Assembly (NCBI RefSeq): GCF_017874625.1
Contig: NZ_JAGIKZ010000002.1
Span: 248,001-312,000, forward strand
DNA from: Cytobacillus eiseniae
Lineage (GTDB): Bacteria; Bacillota; Bacilli; Bacillales; Cytobacillaceae
Reading direction: 5' to 3'
Length of the DNA: 64,000 bases
Made by a program: the position numbers and the translations under genes. Each line of letters starts with the position of its first letter. The stretch's first letter is position 1. Positions 19,585-30,318 of this stretch are shown in pieces. A model generated the notes under the pieces. That model was not told the origin of the DNA. It made no database searches and saw nothing but the letters and a program-made list of their open reading frames with translations.

Positions 19585-20373
19585 ATGAAGCAAAGAATTA
19601 TTTCAGCAATTATATTTGGTGCAATATTTCTGCCAGTTGTAGTAATTGGTGGTGTGCCCGTCGTTGTATTAGCCTATTTATTGGCATCCATTGCACTTTA
19701 TGAATTATTAAACATGCGCAAGCTCAGTGTTTTTTCTGCACCGGGGATTATTTCGTTATTATTGCTTTGGATTTTTCTTTTACCAAACCAATTTGAAAGT
19801 GTACTTAATTTGATTCACTTTACTAAAATTGAGTTTGCGCTGCTTGCTGTTCTCTTGTTCTTAACCTATACGGTTGCAACAAAAAATAAGTTTACCTTTG
19901 ATGATGTAGCTTTTTCTATTTTAGCTACATTATATGTGGGCATCGGTTTTTATTATTTTATTGAGACGAGAGATGCTGGGTTGATTTATGTCGTGTACTC
20001 ATTATTAATTATTTGGGCAACCGATTCTGGGGCCTATTTCATTGGCCGAGCCATCGGTAAGAGGAAGTTATGGCCAGAAATTAGTCCGAATAAGACTGTG
20101 GAAGGATCAATTGGAGGCGTTATTTGTGCACTTGCTGTAGCTGTACTATTCCTCCTCTTCACAAATATTGATGCTTCTTACATTCAATTAATATTGATTA
20201 CTGTTGTATTATCTGTTTTTGGACAAATTGGTGATCTTGTTGAATCAGCATTGAAACGCCACTATAATGTAAAGGATTCTGGGAATATTATGCCCGGCCA
20301 TGGTGGAATATTAGATCGCTTTGATAGCTTATTATTTGTTTGGCCGTTGATTCATTTTATTTATTTACTTTAA
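19585..20373 (+). CDS. cdsA: Phosphatidate cytidylyltransferase (CDP-diacylglycerol synthase)
   Basis: CdsA makes CDP-diacylglycerol from phosphatidic acid and CTP in the membrane, the branch point for phospholipids. The 262-residue protein is hydrophobic with about seven membrane helices and carries the CDP-diglyceride synthase signature SGNIMPGHGGILDRFDSL near the C-terminus. Length and context between uppS and dxr are standard. Confidence 0.98.
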   Translation: MKQRIISAIIFGAIFLPVVVIGGVPVVVLAYLLASIALYELLNMRKLSVFSAPGIISLLLLWIFLLPNQFESVLNLIHFTKIEFALLAVLLFLTYTVATKNKFTFDDVAFSILATLYVGIGFYYFIETRDAGLIYVVYSLLIIWATDSGAYFIGRAIGKRKLWPEISPNKTVEGSIGGVICALAVAVLFLLFTNIDASYIQLILITVVLSVFGQIGDLVESALKRHYNVKDSGNIMPGHGGILDRFDSLLFVWPLIHFIYLL

Positions 20374-20416
20374 ATTATATGTGCATGCTTGTGCTTTCCA
20401 ATAGGAGTTGAGTCAA

Positions 20417-21565
20417 TTGAAACATATTAGTTTACTGGGAGCTACCGGGTCTATTGGTACGCAAACATTAGATATTATTAATGAACACCCACAGGAATTT
20501 AAGCTTGTTGCCATTGCAGCGGGCAAAAATATTGAATTAACAAGAAAGATAATTAGAGATTTCAGTCCTGAGCTTGTATCTGTTGCTGAGCGTTCTATTG
20601 CTAATGAACTGAAAGTTGAATTTCCGCATGTGTTATTTTCTTATGGAGAAGAAGGATTAACAGAGGTTGCAGTTTACCATAAGGCTAATATTCTTGTTAA
20701 TGCTGTTTCTGGCAGCATTGGACTAGTCCCAACATTGGAGGCTATTAAAGAAAAAAAGAGTATTGCAATTGCCAATAAAGAAACACTTGTAACTGCGGGT
20801 CATCTTGTAATGGAAGAGGCAAAGCGTAATCAAGTTTCATTATTACCAGTTGATAGTGAACATTCGGCTATTTTTCAAGCATTACAAGGTGAAAATCAAA
20901 AAAATATTGAAAGATTAATTTTGACTGCTTCTGGTGGAAGCTTCAGAGATCGTACACGTGAAGAATTAAGTAATGTGACAGTGGAAGATGCATTAAATCA
21001 TCCGAATTGGTCAATGGGTGCAAAAATCACGATTGACTCTGCGACAATGATGAATAAGGGATTAGAAGTAATTGAAGCCCATTGGCTCTTCTCGATAGAC
21101 TATGACAGAATTGATGTCTTATTGCATAAGGAAAGCATTATTCATTCTATGGTTGAATTCCATGATAGTAGTATCATTGCTCAACTAGGTACACCTGATA
21201 TGAGAGTTCCTATCCAATATGCACTTACATACTCAGATAGATTCAAATTCCCGTCAGCTAAACGATTGAAATTAGAAGAAATAGGTAAGCTTCATTTTAG
21301 ACAAATGGACCTTGAGCGCTTCCGTTGTTTAAAGCTTAGTTATGAAGCAGGAAAAGCGGGAGGAACGATGCCAACTGTATTAAATGCTGCGAATGAAGCT
21401 GCAGTTGCGGCCTTCTTAGATGGAAAAGCTACTTTCCTGCAAATTGAGGATCTCATTGAAAGAGCTTTGAGTAAACATCAAACTATTTCTAATCCAAGCC
21501 TGGCAGATATTCGTGAAGTAGATTTGGATACGAGAAAATATGTACACTCACTTCTAAAAATTTAA
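20417..21565 (+). CDS. dxr: 1-deoxy-D-xylulose 5-phosphate reductoisomerase
   Basis: Dxr commits DXP to the MEP isoprenoid pathway using NADPH and a divalent metal. The 382-residue protein starts with the nucleotide-binding [15 protein letters not shown], then NKETLVTAG, the metal-binding [11 protein letters not shown] and the ASGGSFRD loop. TTG codons exist at 20408 and 20417; AGGAG (20403-20407) is correctly spaced only for 20417, which also gives the usual [11 protein letters not shown] start. A repeat-like TGTGCTTT segment precedes the ribosome binding site. Confidence 0.96.
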   Translation: MKHISLLGATGSIGTQTLDIINEHPQEFKLVAIAAGKNIELTRKIIRDFSPELVSVAERSIANELKVEFPHVLFSYGEEGLTEVAVYHKANILVNAVSGSIGLVPTLEAIKEKKSIAIANKETLVTAGHLVMEEAKRNQVSLLPVDSEHSAIFQALQGENQKNIERLILTASGGSFRDRTREELSNVTVEDALNHPNWSMGAKITIDSATMMNKGLEVIEAHWLFSIDYDRIDVLLHKESIIHSMVEFHDSSIIAQLGTPDMRVPIQYALTYSDRFKFPSAKRLKLEEIGKLHFRQMDLERFRCLKLSYEAGKAGGTMPTVLNAANEAAVAAFLDGKATFLQIEDLIERALSKHQTISNPSLADIREVDLDTRKYVHSLLKI

Positions 21566-21605
21566 GAAAAGATAGAATCTTATCTTTTAAAAAGGTGGTT
21601 ATCAT

Positions 21606-22871
21606 TTGAGTACAGTCATCGCTTTTATTGTCATCTTCGGAGCTCTCGTATTTTTCCATGAACTAGGCCATTTAATTTTTGCAAAAAGGGCTGGGATTTT
21701 ATGTAGAGAATTTGCGATAGGTTTTGGTCCGAAAGTTTTTTCTCATAAAAAAGGAGATACAGTCTATACGGTTCGATTGCTGCCTATTGGTGGTTTTGTT
21801 CGGATGGCTGGAGAAGATCCTGAAATGATTGAGATTAAGCCAGGCTACAGAGTTGGATTATTGTTTAATGAAGAAGAACAAGTTAGTAAAATAATTTTGA
21901 CGAATAAAGAGAAATATCCAGATGCAAGAGTGGTAGAGGTGGAACATGCAGATATTGAGCATGAGTTAATCATTAAAGGGTTTGTTGAAGGGGATGAAGA
22001 GGAAAAGCTTCAATCTTTTCCGATTAGCTCGACTGCTGTTCTAGTTGAAAATGGAACAGAAACGTTAATTGCCCCATATAATAGACAATTTGCCTCTAAA
22101 ACGCTTGGACAAAGAACAATGGCTATTTTTGCAGGACCAATGATGAACTTTGTGCTTGCATTTGTTGTCTTTGTTTTAATTGGTATTTTACAAGGAATTC
22201 CTACAGATGCGCCAATTCTTGGAGAATTAACAAAAGATGGGGCTGCGGTTGAAGCAGGACTTAAAAAGGGTGACGTCGTTCATAGTGTAAATGGGGCTGA
22301 AATATCCACTTGGAATGATATCGTTGAAATTATTAGCAAAAACCCTGAAAAAGAGCTGCAATTTTCATTAGAACGGAATGGAAATGAAATGGAATTACCT
22401 GTGACACCAAAGCTGCAAGAAGAAGCAGAGGGTAAATCAAGAGGCGTTATAGGTGTTTATCAGCCAATGGAGAAATCTCCACTAAAGTCAATAACTAATG
22501 GTGCAAAAGAGACATATCTCTGGACAAAAGAAATATTTGTCATGCTAGGGAAACTTGTGACAGGGCAATTTTCGATTGATGCTTTATCAGGTCCAGTAGG
22601 TATTTATGTTTCCACAGATACTGTAGCAAAATCTGGGATTTATTATTTAATGAAATGGGCGGCTGTCCTAAGTATTAATCTTGGAATTATGAATTTATTG
22701 CCTATTCCTGCTTTAGACGGTGGAAGACTTATGTTCTTTGCTGTTGAAGCAGTTAGAGGCAAACCGATTGATCGACATAAAGAAGGAATGGTTCATTTTA
22801 TTGGATTTGCCCTTCTAATGCTACTTATGCTCGTGGTCACATGGAATGATATTCAACGTTTTTTCTTATAA
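21606..22871 (+). CDS. rasP: Site-2 intramembrane metalloprotease RasP/RseP
   Basis: RasP cleaves membrane anchors such as anti-sigma factor RsiW and signal peptide remnants. The 421-residue membrane protein has the zinc motif HELGH at residues 18-22, a PDZ domain in the middle (around residues 195-270), and the C-terminal second metal motif NLLPIPALDGG. The start is TTG with AAAGGTGG upstream. In B. subtilis proS follows; here a terminator follows and then polC. Confidence 0.96.
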   Translation: MSTVIAFIVIFGALVFFHELGHLIFAKRAGILCREFAIGFGPKVFSHKKGDTVYTVRLLPIGGFVRMAGEDPEMIEIKPGYRVGLLFNEEEQVSKIILTNKEKYPDARVVEVEHADIEHELIIKGFVEGDEEEKLQSFPISSTAVLVENGTETLIAPYNRQFASKTLGQRTMAIFAGPMMNFVLAFVVFVLIGILQGIPTDAPILGELTKDGAAVEAGLKKGDVVHSVNGAEISTWNDIVEIISKNPEKELQFSLERNGNEMELPVTPKLQEEAEGKSRGVIGVYQPMEKSPLKSITNGAKETYLWTKEIFVMLGKLVTGQFSIDALSGPVGIYVSTDTVAKSGIYYLMKWAAVLSINLGIMNLLPIPALDGGRLMFFAVEAVRGKPIDRHKEGMVHFIGFALLMLLMLVVTWNDIQRFFL

Positions 22872-22880
22872 AAAGTTTTT

Positions 22881-22917
22881 AGGGTCAAATTCAATTAGAA
22901 TTTGATCCTATTTTTTA
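22881..22917 (+). terminator. Terminator after rasP
   Basis: AGGGTCAAATTC pairs with GAATTTGATCCT (one wobble) around a five-base loop, followed by ATTTTTT. Confidence 0.85.
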
Positions 22918-23072
22918 ATAGTAGGGGTGTTAATCAATAAATCAAAGTAGAACATTTTTTTCAACTTAAGAGAATTTCTAGCAGATGTAAATATACGAAG
23001 CCATTAATTTTTACTTAGAGCCAGTTATCCGTTAAAATGCATGTGGAATATACAGCTATTTAACTCTAGTGA

Positions 23073-23109
23073 AAAGCGGATTCTTTTATAAATTGGGAAT
23101 CCGTTTTTT
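23073..23109 (+). terminator. Second terminator upstream of polC
   Basis: CGGATTC (23077-23083) pairs with GAATCCG (23097-23103) and runs into TTTTTTC. Two terminators in the 300-base gap with no gene between them fit loss of proS from this position. The stretch between them, 22918 to 23072, holds no recognisable coding remnant. Confidence 0.75.
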
Positions 23110-23121
23110 CATTATATAGTA

Positions 23122-23130
23122 TGATATAAT
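23122..23130 (+). promoter_or_regulatory. Extended -10 promoter element for polC
   Basis: TGATATAAT is a perfect TGnTATAAT extended -10 element just after the terminator and about 55 bases before polC. I see no good -35 element, which extended -10 promoters can lack. Confidence 0.55.
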
Positions 23131-23185
23131 GGTCAAAGTCTCTACAAAAGATGAGCGAAAAAATAATTAGATGGGAGAGAGAATT

Positions 23186-26100
23186 ATGGAGGAAGCCCTA
23201 AGCAATAAAGAGCGATTCCACCTCTTGCTCCAGCAGATTCAACTAACAGATCAAGCGGTTGTTCAGTATTTTCATGATGCGGAAATACAAAAAGTAGTAA
23301 TAGAGAAAAAGAATAGAAGATGGCATTTTCACTTTCAATTAGAAGCTATTTTGCCATTTCGAGTTTTCAGCATGTTTACGACACAATTAAGATCAGCTTT
23401 TTCGCATATTGCAAATATTTCATTTACTACAAATGTAATAAATCAGCAGTTTGATGAAAAGCTTATTTTAGATTACTGGCAGATTTGTATTCAAGAAATG
23501 GAAGGAATGGCTCCGCCTCTTTTAAAGTTATTGAATGAACAAATTCCAAAAGTAAATGGAAATAAAGTGATCATTTTAGTTAGAAATGATATGGAAGGTC
23601 TATCAATTAAACGAAAATATGCAGGAACGATAAGTCAAGTATTCGAATCCTTTGGCTTTCCGACTCTAGTTATTGACACAGAAATTTCTGCTGAAGAAAC
23701 AAATGAAGAATACGAAAAATTTATTGCAGCAAAAGAAAAAGAAGATCAGGAACGAGGTCTTCAGGCATTAATCGATATGGAGAAGAAGGAAGCAGAAGCT
23801 GCAGAAGGTGATTCATCAGTACTTCAAGGTCCTCTCATGGTTGGCTTAACGATAAAAGACGATGCAGACTATCGCAAGCTCATTGATATTGTAGATGAAG
23901 AGAGAAGAGTAGCTGTTGAAGGATATGTTTTTGCTGCTGAAACGAGAGAACTTAGAAGCGGCAGAACATTATTAACCTTTAAAATTACCGATTATACAAG
24001 CTCCATTCTTGTCAAAATGTTTTCCCGCGACAAGGAAGATGCTGCCCTATATCAGCATGTCCAAAAGGGAATGTGGTTAAAAGTACGTGGAAGCATTCAA
24101 AATGATACTTTTGTCCGAGATCTTGTCATGATCGGTAATGATATTAATGAATTAAAACCTGTTCAAAGAAAAGATACATCACCGGAAAATGAAAAGCGTG
24201 TTGAACTACATCTTCATACACCAATGAGTCAAATGGATGCTGTTTCTTCTGTTAGTGCACTCGTTGGACAAGCAAAGAAATGGGGACATAAAGCAATAGC
24301 CATCACTGATCATGCAGTTGTTCAATCCTTTCCAGAGGCATTTAATGCTGGGAAAAAAAATGATATTAAAATATTATATGGGGTTGAAGTGAATCTAGTT
24401 GATGACGGGGTGCCGATTGCTTATAACAGTGCCCATCGGAAATTGTCGGATGATACGTATGTCGTGTTTGACGTTGAAACAACTGGTTTATCGGCTGTGT
24501 ATGATACAATCATTGAACTTGCTGCAGTGAAAATTCATGATGGCGAAATTATTGATCGTTTTGAATCATTCGCTAATCCCCATCATCCGCTTTCTGCAAC
24601 GACAATTAACTTAACGGGGATTACAGATGACCTAGTTGAAAATGCACCAGAAGTTAGTGAAGTGCTGCAGAAATTCCATGATTGGACAGAAGATGCGATA
24701 TTAGTTGCTCATAATGCTTCATTTGATATGGGCTTTCTAAATGTTGGTTATAAAAAAATAAACCTTGGGAAGGCAACAAATCCTGTTATAGATACACTTG
24801 AACTAGCTCGTTTCCTTTATTCAGATATGAAAAACCATCGCTTAAATACGCTAGCGAAGAAATTTGATATTGAATTAACCCAGCATCACCGTGCGATATA
24901 TGATGCAGAGGCTACAGGATATCTCTTGTTGAAAATGCTAAAGGATGCAGCAGAAAAAGAGATTGAGTATCATGATCAGTTCAATGATAATATGGGCAAA
25001 GGAAATGCTTATCAGCGTGCAAGGCCCTATCATTGTACATTGCTTGCACAAACAGAAGTTGGTTTAAAAAATCTTTTTAAGCTTGTGTCATTTTCGCATC
25101 TTAATTATTTTTATCGGGTGCCTCGAATCCCAAGGTCCCAGCTTGAAAAGTATCGGGAAGGTCTTCTTGTCGGCTCTGCCTGCGATAAGGGGGAAGTATT
25201 TGAAGGAATGATGCAAAAGTCCCCTGAAGAGGTAGAGGAAACAGCACAATTTTATGATTATATTGAGATACATCCAAAAGAAGTGTATGCGCATCTGCTT
25301 GAGCTCGAATTAGTTCGGGATGAAAAGTCGCTAGAGGATATTATCAGGAAGCTTGTTCAACTTGGAGAAAAGCTAGGACTTCCTGTAGTGGCGACAGGCA
25401 ATGTTCATTACTTAAATCCAAACGATAAAATCTATCGAAAAATATTAGTCAATTCACAGGGCGGAGCGAATCCATTAAATCGTCATAAGCTCCCCGATGT
25501 CCATTTTCGAACAACAAATGAAATGTTGGATGCCTTCAAGTTTTTAGGACCAGAAAAGGCGAAGGAAATTGTAGTTGAAAACACGAACAAAATTGCTGAT
25601 ATGATTGATGTTATTAAGCCAATTAAAGATGATTTATATACGCCAAAAATTGAAGGCGCAGACGATGAAATGCGTAATATGAGCTACACGATGGCGAGAA
25701 AAATCTATGGTGAGAACCTTCCTGAAATTGTTGAAGCAAGATTAGAGAAAGAATTAAAGAGTATTATCGGCCATGGATTTGCGGTTATTTACTTGATTTC
25801 CCATAAATTAGTGAAAAAATCATTAGATGATGGATATCTAGTAGGATCTCGTGGGTCTGTCGGTTCATCTTTCGTGGCAACAATGACAGAAATAACAGAG
25901 GTAAATCCACTCCCACCACATTATGTTTGTCCAGAATGCAAACAATCGGAGTTCTTTAATGATGGTTCTGTAGGGTCCGGATTTGATTTACCTGATAAGG
26001 ATTGTCCGAACTGCCATGTGAAATATAAAAAAGATGGACAGGATATTCCATTTGAAACCTTCTTAGGTTTTAAAGGCGATAAGGTACCAGATATCGATTT

Positions 26101-27508
26101 GAATTTCTCAGGTGAATACCAGCCGCGTGCACATAACTATACGAAATTGCTCTTCGGAGAGGATTATGTATACCGTGCTGGAACAATTGGTACGGTTGCA
26201 GACAAGACCGCTTTCGGTTATGTGAAAGCTTATCAGCAGGATAATAATCTTCAATTAAGGGGAGCGGAAATTGATCGATTGGCATCTGGTTGTACAGGGG
26301 TAAAGCGGACAACCGGCCAACATCCAGGAGGAATTATTGTTGTTCCTGATTATATGGATATTTTTGACTTTTCGCCAATTCAATTTCCAGCTGATGATAA
26401 AAATTCTGAATGGAAAACAACCCATTTTGATTTCCATTCCATTCATGACAATCTATTAAAGCTTGATATACTCGGGCACGATGATCCGACTGTCATCCGT
26501 ATGCTTCAAGATTTAAGTGATATTGATCCAAAGACAATACCTACGGATGACCCGGAAGTGATGAAACTATTTAGTGGAACGGAATCACTTGGTGTAACGG
26601 AAGAGCAAATTATGTGTAAGACAGGGACATTGGGGATTCCGGAATTTGGAACAAGGTTCGTAAGGCAAATGCTTGAGGACACAAAACCAACGACATTTTC
26701 TGAGCTTGTCCAAATCTCTGGCCTCTCACATGGAACCGATGTATGGCTTGGCAATGCACAGGAGCTAATCCATAATAAAATTTGTACACTAAGTGAAGTG
26801 ATTGGCTGTCGTGATGACATCATGGTCTATTTAATTTATCAAGGATTAGATCCAGCGTTTGCTTTTAAAATTATGGAATCTGTTCGTAAAGGTAAAGGAT
26901 TAACGGATGAAATGGAAGAAGAAATGAGAAAGAATAATGTACAAGAATGGTATATTGATTCTTGCAAGAAAATAAAATATATGTTTCCAAAGGCGCATGC
27001 TGCAGCATATGTTTTAATGGCAGTTCGAATTGCATACTTTAAAGTACATCACCCGTTATACTATTATGCAGCATACTTTACTGTTCGTGCGGAAGACTTT
27101 GATGTTGATGCTATGTCTAAAGGATCACAAGCTATACGTTCAGTTATCGAGGATATTAATGCAAAAGGATTAGATGCATCCAACAAGGAAAAGAATTTAT
27201 TAACAGTTATGGAGCTTGCCCTTGAGATGAATGAACGTGGTTTTAAATTTAAAAAGGTTGATTTATATCGTTCAAGTGCAAACGAATTTCTGATTGATGA
27301 TGGTGCACTCATTCCACCATTTAATGCCATTCCAGGTTTAGGGACAAATGCAGCCATTAATATCGTAAATGCAAGAAAGGAAGGAGAGTTCCTTTCTAAA
27401 GAAGATTTGCAGCAACGTGCTAAATTATCAAAAACGATTATCGAATATCTGGATAATCACGGTTGCTTAGAATCCCTTCCTGAGCAAAATCAGCTATCAT
27501 TATTTTAA
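23186..27508 (+). CDS. polC: DNA polymerase III subunit alpha, Gram-positive PolC type
   Basis: PolC is the main replicative polymerase. The 1440-residue protein has an N-terminal domain, an OB fold, a PHP domain ([12 protein letters not shown]) interrupted by the proofreading 3'-5' exonuclease (Asp429 and Glu431 in FDVETTG), a zinc-binding segment (CPECKQ and CPNCHV) and the polymerase core ([12 protein letters not shown] and the catalytic [12 protein letters not shown]). It ends in a LSLF-type clamp-binding tail. The ATG at 23186 follows GGGAGAGAG; an ATG at 23171 is upstream of that site. Length is normal. Confidence 0.98.
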   Translation: MEEALSNKERFHLLLQQIQLTDQAVVQYFHDAEIQKVVIEKKNRRWHFHFQLEAILPFRVFSMFTTQLRSAFSHIANISFTTNVINQQFDEKLILDYWQICIQEMEGMAPPLLKLLNEQIPKVNGNKVIILVRNDMEGLSIKRKYAGTISQVFESFGFPTLVIDTEISAEETNEEYEKFIAAKEKEDQERGLQALIDMEKKEAEAAEGDSSVLQGPLMVGLTIKDDADYRKLIDIVDEERRVAVEGYVFAAETRELRSGRTLLTFKITDYTSSILVKMFSRDKEDAALYQHVQKGMWLKVRGSIQNDTFVRDLVMIGNDINELKPVQRKDTSPENEKRVELHLHTPMSQMDAVSSVSALVGQAKKWGHKAIAITDHAVVQSFPEAFNAGKKNDIKILYGVEVNLVDDGVPIAYNSAHRKLSDDTYVVFDVETTGLSAVYDTIIELAAVKIHDGEIIDRFESFANPHHPLSATTINLTGITDDLVENAPEVSEVLQKFHDWTEDAILVAHNASFDMGFLNVGYKKINLGKATNPVIDTLELARFLYSDMKNHRLNTLAKKFDIELTQHHRAIYDAEATGYLLLKMLKDAAEKEIEYHDQFNDNMGKGNAYQRARPYHCTLLAQTEVGLKNLFKLVSFSHLNYFYRVPRIPRSQLEKYREGLLVGSACDKGEVFEGMMQKSPEEVEETAQFYDYIEIHPKEVYAHLLELELVRDEKSLEDIIRKLVQLGEKLGLPVVATGNVHYLNPNDKIYRKILVNSQGGANPLNRHKLPDVHFRTTNEMLDAFKFLGPEKAKEIVVENTNKIADMIDVIKPIKDDLYTPKIEGADDEMRNMSYTMARKIYGENLPEIVEARLEKELKSIIGHGFAVIYLISHKLVKKSLDDGYLVGSRGSVGSSFVATMTEITEVNPLPPHYVCPECKQSEFFNDGSVGSGFDLPDKDCPNCHVKYKKDGQDIPFETFLGFKGDKVPDIDLNFSGEYQPRAHNYTKLLFGEDYVYRAGTIGTVADKTAFGYVKAYQQDNNLQLRGAEIDRLASGCTGVKRTTGQHPGGIIVVPDYMDIFDFSPIQFPADDKNSEWKTTHFDFHSIHDNLLKLDILGHDDPTVIRMLQDLSDIDPKTIPTDDPEVMKLFSGTESLGVTEEQIMCKTGTLGIPEFGTRFVRQMLEDTKPTTFSELVQISGLSHGTDVWLGNAQELIHNKICTLSEVIGCRDDIMVYLIYQGLDPAFAFKIMESVRKGKGLTDEMEEEMRKNNVQEWYIDSCKKIKYMFPKAHAAAYVLMAVRIAYFKVHHPLYYYAAYFTVRAEDFDVDAMSKGSQAIRSVIEDINAKGLDASNKEKNLLTVMELALEMNERGFKFKKVDLYRSSANEFLIDDGALIPPFNAIPGLGTNAAINIVNARKEGEFLSKEDLQQRAKLSKTIIEYLDNHGCLESLPEQNQLSLF

Positions 27509-27548
27509 TTGACGCATCCTGGAAGCCTTGAAATGACAGCAATTCCAT

Positions 27549-27577
27549 TTGCATAAAAAAATTGGTTATGGTATAGT
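27549..27577 (+). promoter_or_regulatory. Sigma-A promoter for the rimP-nusA operon
   Basis: TTGCAT (27549-27554) and TATAGT (27572-27577) are 17 bases apart, with a TGG extended -10. Transcription would start near 27584, giving a leader of about 245 bases before rimP. Confidence 0.75.
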
Positions 27578-27610
27578 TTTAATGGAAATACTATTTATAA
27601 CTCTCGTAAA

Positions 27611-27640
27611 AGAAGAGTGGGGCAACCCACTCTTTCGTGT
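27611..27640 (+). terminator. Hairpin with weak T run in the rimP-nusA leader (possible attenuator)
   Basis: GAGTGGG (27615-27621) pairs with CCCACTC (27626-27632) and is followed by TTTCGTGTTGTG, a broken T run. It lies downstream of the promoter at 27549, so it may work as an attenuator for the nusA operon as well as closing polC. Confidence 0.6.
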
Positions 27641-27829
27641 TGTGTACGTACTTTCTTAAAAGATAAGAGGTATTTCTTTTGAGTTGGAAAATGGTCTAGC
27701 ACAAGCAACCTTTCCCTTGATGTCACAAGTCATTCCTCTAAATAAGTAAAGGAATATTGAGAGATTTGTTTTGTGATAACTAAGGCTGAACGCGGTGCTT
27801 CCGCATTTCTATGTAAAGGAGGGATATGT

Positions 27830-28300
27830 ATGAGCAAAGTGACTGAAACAGTTGAAGGATTAGTCACCCCTATATTAGATGAACTTAAATTAGAATTAGT
27901 TGACATTGAATATGTTAAGGAAGGGAAAGATTGGTTCCTTCGCATTTTTATCGATAAAGAAAATGGTGTGGATATCGAAGAATGCGGACTAGTCAGTGAA
28001 CAATTAAGTGAAAAACTTGATGAGGTTGACCCTATTCCTTATAACTATTTCTTAGAGGTTTCATCACCGGGAGCTGAGCGCCCTCTTAAAAATGACAAGG
28101 ATTTTAATCAATCAATTGGAAAAAATGTATTCATTAAAACGTACGAGCCTATTGATGGGGAAAAAACGTTTGAAGGGATTTTAACGCATTTTGATGGTCA
28201 AACCGTCTCTGTTGAAATCAAAATTAAGACGAGAAAGAAAACGGTTAATATTCCATATGAAAAAGTGGCCAATGCTCGTCTAGCAGTGGTTTTTTCGTAA
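27830..28300 (+). CDS. rimP: Ribosome maturation factor RimP
   Basis: RimP helps 30S subunit maturation. The 156-residue protein equals the B. subtilis length and contains [24 protein letters not shown] N-terminal and [11 protein letters not shown] central motifs. The open frame begins at 27773, but the ATG at 27830 has a strong AAAGGAGGG six bases upstream. A small GCGG/CCGC hairpin (27792-27804) lies just before that site. First gene of the rimP-nusA-infB operon. Confidence 0.97.
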   Translation: MSKVTETVEGLVTPILDELKLELVDIEYVKEGKDWFLRIFIDKENGVDIEECGLVSEQLSEKLDEVDPIPYNYFLEVSSPGAERPLKNDKDFNQSIGKNVFIKTYEPIDGEKTFEGILTHFDGQTVSVEIKIKTRKKTVNIPYEKVANARLAVVFS

Positions 28301-28354
28301 TTTATCCAGGAAATTATACTAACACACGTAGTGTTTAACTTTGCTAACAGTTTT

Positions 28355-28480
28355 GTCTACGTCCAGCTTCAGCGCTTACCTCCTCGAGGTCATAAGCCAT
28401 TCCAGCAATAAGGTTAAAGAAGAACCTTTTTGCTGGTAAGACTCATACTTACCTTAGGGTGATCAAGGCGCTTACGCTTT
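28355..28480 (+). repeat. Hairpin repeat copy between rimP and nusA
   Basis: It runs from GTCTACGTCCAGCTTCAGCG to GGCGCTTACGCTTT. Terminal AGCGC and GCGCT segments can pair, and the interior forms a long hairpin: CCAGCAA and AAGGTT (28402-28415) pair with AACCTT and TTGCTGG (28423-28436). CTCGAGGTCATAAGCCA is shared, with one change, with the copy at 51945. Confidence 0.75.
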
Positions 28481-28520
28481 AGTTTTTTAGAAATAATCCA
28501 AGAAAAAAAGAGAATACATA

Positions 28521-28549
28521 GCGCAAGTATGTTCATGCTTACGCTTTTC
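28521..28549 (+). terminator. Hairpin with TTTTCT tail immediately upstream of nusA
   Basis: GCGCAAGTAT pairs with ATGCTTACGC (one mismatch, one wobble) around GTTC, followed by TTTTCT. It resembles a weak intrinsic terminator in the nusA leader, and its 3' half matches the repeat-end motif seen before other genes. Confidence 0.5.
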
Positions 28550-28572
28550 TATTAAAGGGGGATATAAATCTC

Positions 28573-29700
28573 ATGAGCAGTGAATTGTTAGATGCTCTGA
28601 CCTTGCTTGAAAAAGAAAAGGGAATTTCACGAGATGTAATTATCGATGCAATTGAAGCAGCTCTCGTTTCAGCATACAGAAGAAATTTCAATCAAGCCCA
28701 AAATGTGCGAATTGATTTAAATCTGGGGACTGGTACGATGCGAGTTTTTGCACGTAAAGAAGTTGTTGACGAAGTATTCGATCCGAGATTGGAAATTTCG
28801 CTTGAAGACTCACAAAAGCTAAATCCGAATTACCAAATCGAGGACATTGTTGAATTAGAGGTTACGCCAAAGGACTTCGGACGGATCGCAGCGCAAACGG
28901 CAAAACAGGTTGTAACTCAACGTGTGCGTGAGGCTGAAAGAGGCATCATTTATTCTGAATTTATTGATCGTGAAGAGGATATCATGACTGGTATCGTACA
29001 ACGTCAAGATTCGAAGTTCATTTATGTCAGTCTTGGGAAAATTGAAGCCATTTTACCGGCAAATGAGCAAATGCCGAATGAGCAGTATAAACCCCATGAT
29101 CGAATTAAAGTGTTCATTACAAAAGTTGAAAAAACAACTAAGGGTCCACAAATTTTTGTTTCGCGAACTCATCCGGGTTTACTAAAAAGACTGTTTGAAA
29201 TAGAAGTTCCTGAAATATATGACGGAACAGTTGAAATTAAATCTGTTGCGCGTGAGGCTGGAGATCGTTCGAAAATATCTGTTCACTCAGATAATGAAGA
29301 AGTAGATCCAGTTGGTTCATGCGTTGGTCCAAAGGGAACACGTGTCCAAGCTGTTGTAAATGAGCTAAAAGGTGAAAAAATTGATATTGTGAAATGGTCA
29401 CAAGATCCAGTTGTTTTTGTTGCCAATTCGCTTAGTCCTTCAAAAGTATTAGATGTCATTGTGAATGAAGAAGAGAAGGCGACAACTGTTATTGTTCCAG
29501 ATTATCAATTATCATTAGCAATCGGTAAGCGTGGACAAAATGCCCGCTTAGCTGCAAAGTTAACAGGTTGGAAAATTGATATTAAATCAGAAACAGATGC
29601 TAGAGAAGCTGGTATTTATCCGAGAGAAGAAACATTATTAAATTACGATGATAATGATTTTGAGGATGAAGATATCGATCTATCAGATGATATGGAATAA
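28573..29700 (+). CDS. nusA: Transcription termination/antitermination factor NusA
   Basis: NusA binds RNA polymerase and nascent RNA and promotes pausing and intrinsic termination. The 375-residue protein has the N-terminal polymerase-binding domain, an S1 domain (about residues 135-200), and two KH domains including [18 protein letters not shown] and [19 protein letters not shown], then a short acidic tail ([17 protein letters not shown]). AAAGGGGG precedes the ATG. The acidic C-terminus is short, as in other Firmicutes. Confidence 0.98.
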   Translation: MSSELLDALTLLEKEKGISRDVIIDAIEAALVSAYRRNFNQAQNVRIDLNLGTGTMRVFARKEVVDEVFDPRLEISLEDSQKLNPNYQIEDIVELEVTPKDFGRIAAQTAKQVVTQRVREAERGIIYSEFIDREEDIMTGIVQRQDSKFIYVSLGKIEAILPANEQMPNEQYKPHDRIKVFITKVEKTTKGPQIFVSRTHPGLLKRLFEIEVPEIYDGTVEIKSVAREAGDRSKISVHSDNEEVDPVGSCVGPKGTRVQAVVNELKGEKIDIVKWSQDPVVFVANSLSPSKVLDVIVNEEEKATTVIVPDYQLSLAIGKRGQNARLAAKLTGWKIDIKSETDAREAGIYPREETLLNYDDNDFEDEDIDLSDDME

Positions 29701-29715
29701 TCGAGGTGAATGAGC

Positions 29716-30000
29716 GTGAACAATCGTAAAAAAGTTCCTATGCGTAAATGTGTCGCAACCGGTGAAATGAGACCGAAAAAAGAACTCGTTCGCATCGTTC
29801 GCTCAAAAGAAGGAGACGTATCGATTGATCTCACTGGAAAACGATCTGGGCGAGGAGCGTATCTTTCAAAAGAGAAAGAAGCAATATTGCTTGCAAAAAA
29901 GAAAAACATATTAGCCAATCATTTGGAAGTAAAAATAGATGATTTAATTTATGATGAGCTTCTTGAGCTAATAGAGAAGGAGAAACGACAATCCAAATGA
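29716..30000 (+). CDS. rnpM: RnpM (YlxR), RNA-binding regulator of RNase P
   Basis: The 94-residue basic protein has the YlxR signature [26 protein letters not shown] across its N-terminal half (quoted here in part: [19 protein letters not shown]) and GRGAYLS in the middle. B. subtilis YlxR was reported to bind the RNase P RNA and inhibit it. GAGGTGA is well spaced for the GTG at 29716 and too close to the ATG at 29710, so I chose the GTG. It sits in the nusA operon and overlaps ylxQ by four bases. Confidence 0.9.
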   Translation: MNNRKKVPMRKCVATGEMRPKKELVRIVRSKEGDVSIDLTGKRSGRGAYLSKEKEAILLAKKKNILANHLEVKIDDLIYDELLELIEKEKRQSK

Positions 30001-30299
30001 GAGCGAATCAATGGATGTCATTACTTGGTTTAGCCAATCGGGCACGAAAAATCACTTCGGGTGAAGAGCTTACTATCAAAGAAATTAGAAACGGTAAGGC
30101 GAAGCTCATATTGCTATCAGCAGACGCTTCTATTAATACAGCAAAAAAAGTGACAGACAAATGTAAATCCTATCATGTCCCATATAAGCTTGTTGATAAC
30201 CGAGAAATGCTAGGTCAGGCGATTGGAAAAGATGCCAGGGTAGTTGTGGCGGTTTTAGATGAGGGATTTGCAAAAAAGCTGAAGTCGTTGCTCGATTAA
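29997..30299 (+). CDS. ylxQ: L7Ae-family K-turn RNA-binding protein YlxQ
   Basis: This 100-residue protein belongs to the L7Ae/L30e family; the fold is suggested by [15 protein letters not shown], then [20 protein letters not shown] and [14 protein letters not shown]. Homologues bind kink-turn RNA. Its start overlaps the rnpM stop (ATGA), so the two are translationally coupled. The natural RNA target in Bacillus is unclear. Confidence 0.93.
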   Translation: MRANQWMSLLGLANRARKITSGEELTIKEIRNGKAKLILLSADASINTAKKVTDKCKSYHVPYKLVDNREMLGQAIGKDARVVVAVLDEGFAKKLKSLLD

Positions 30300-30318
30300 T
30301 TCCAGCGGGGGTGAAAGT

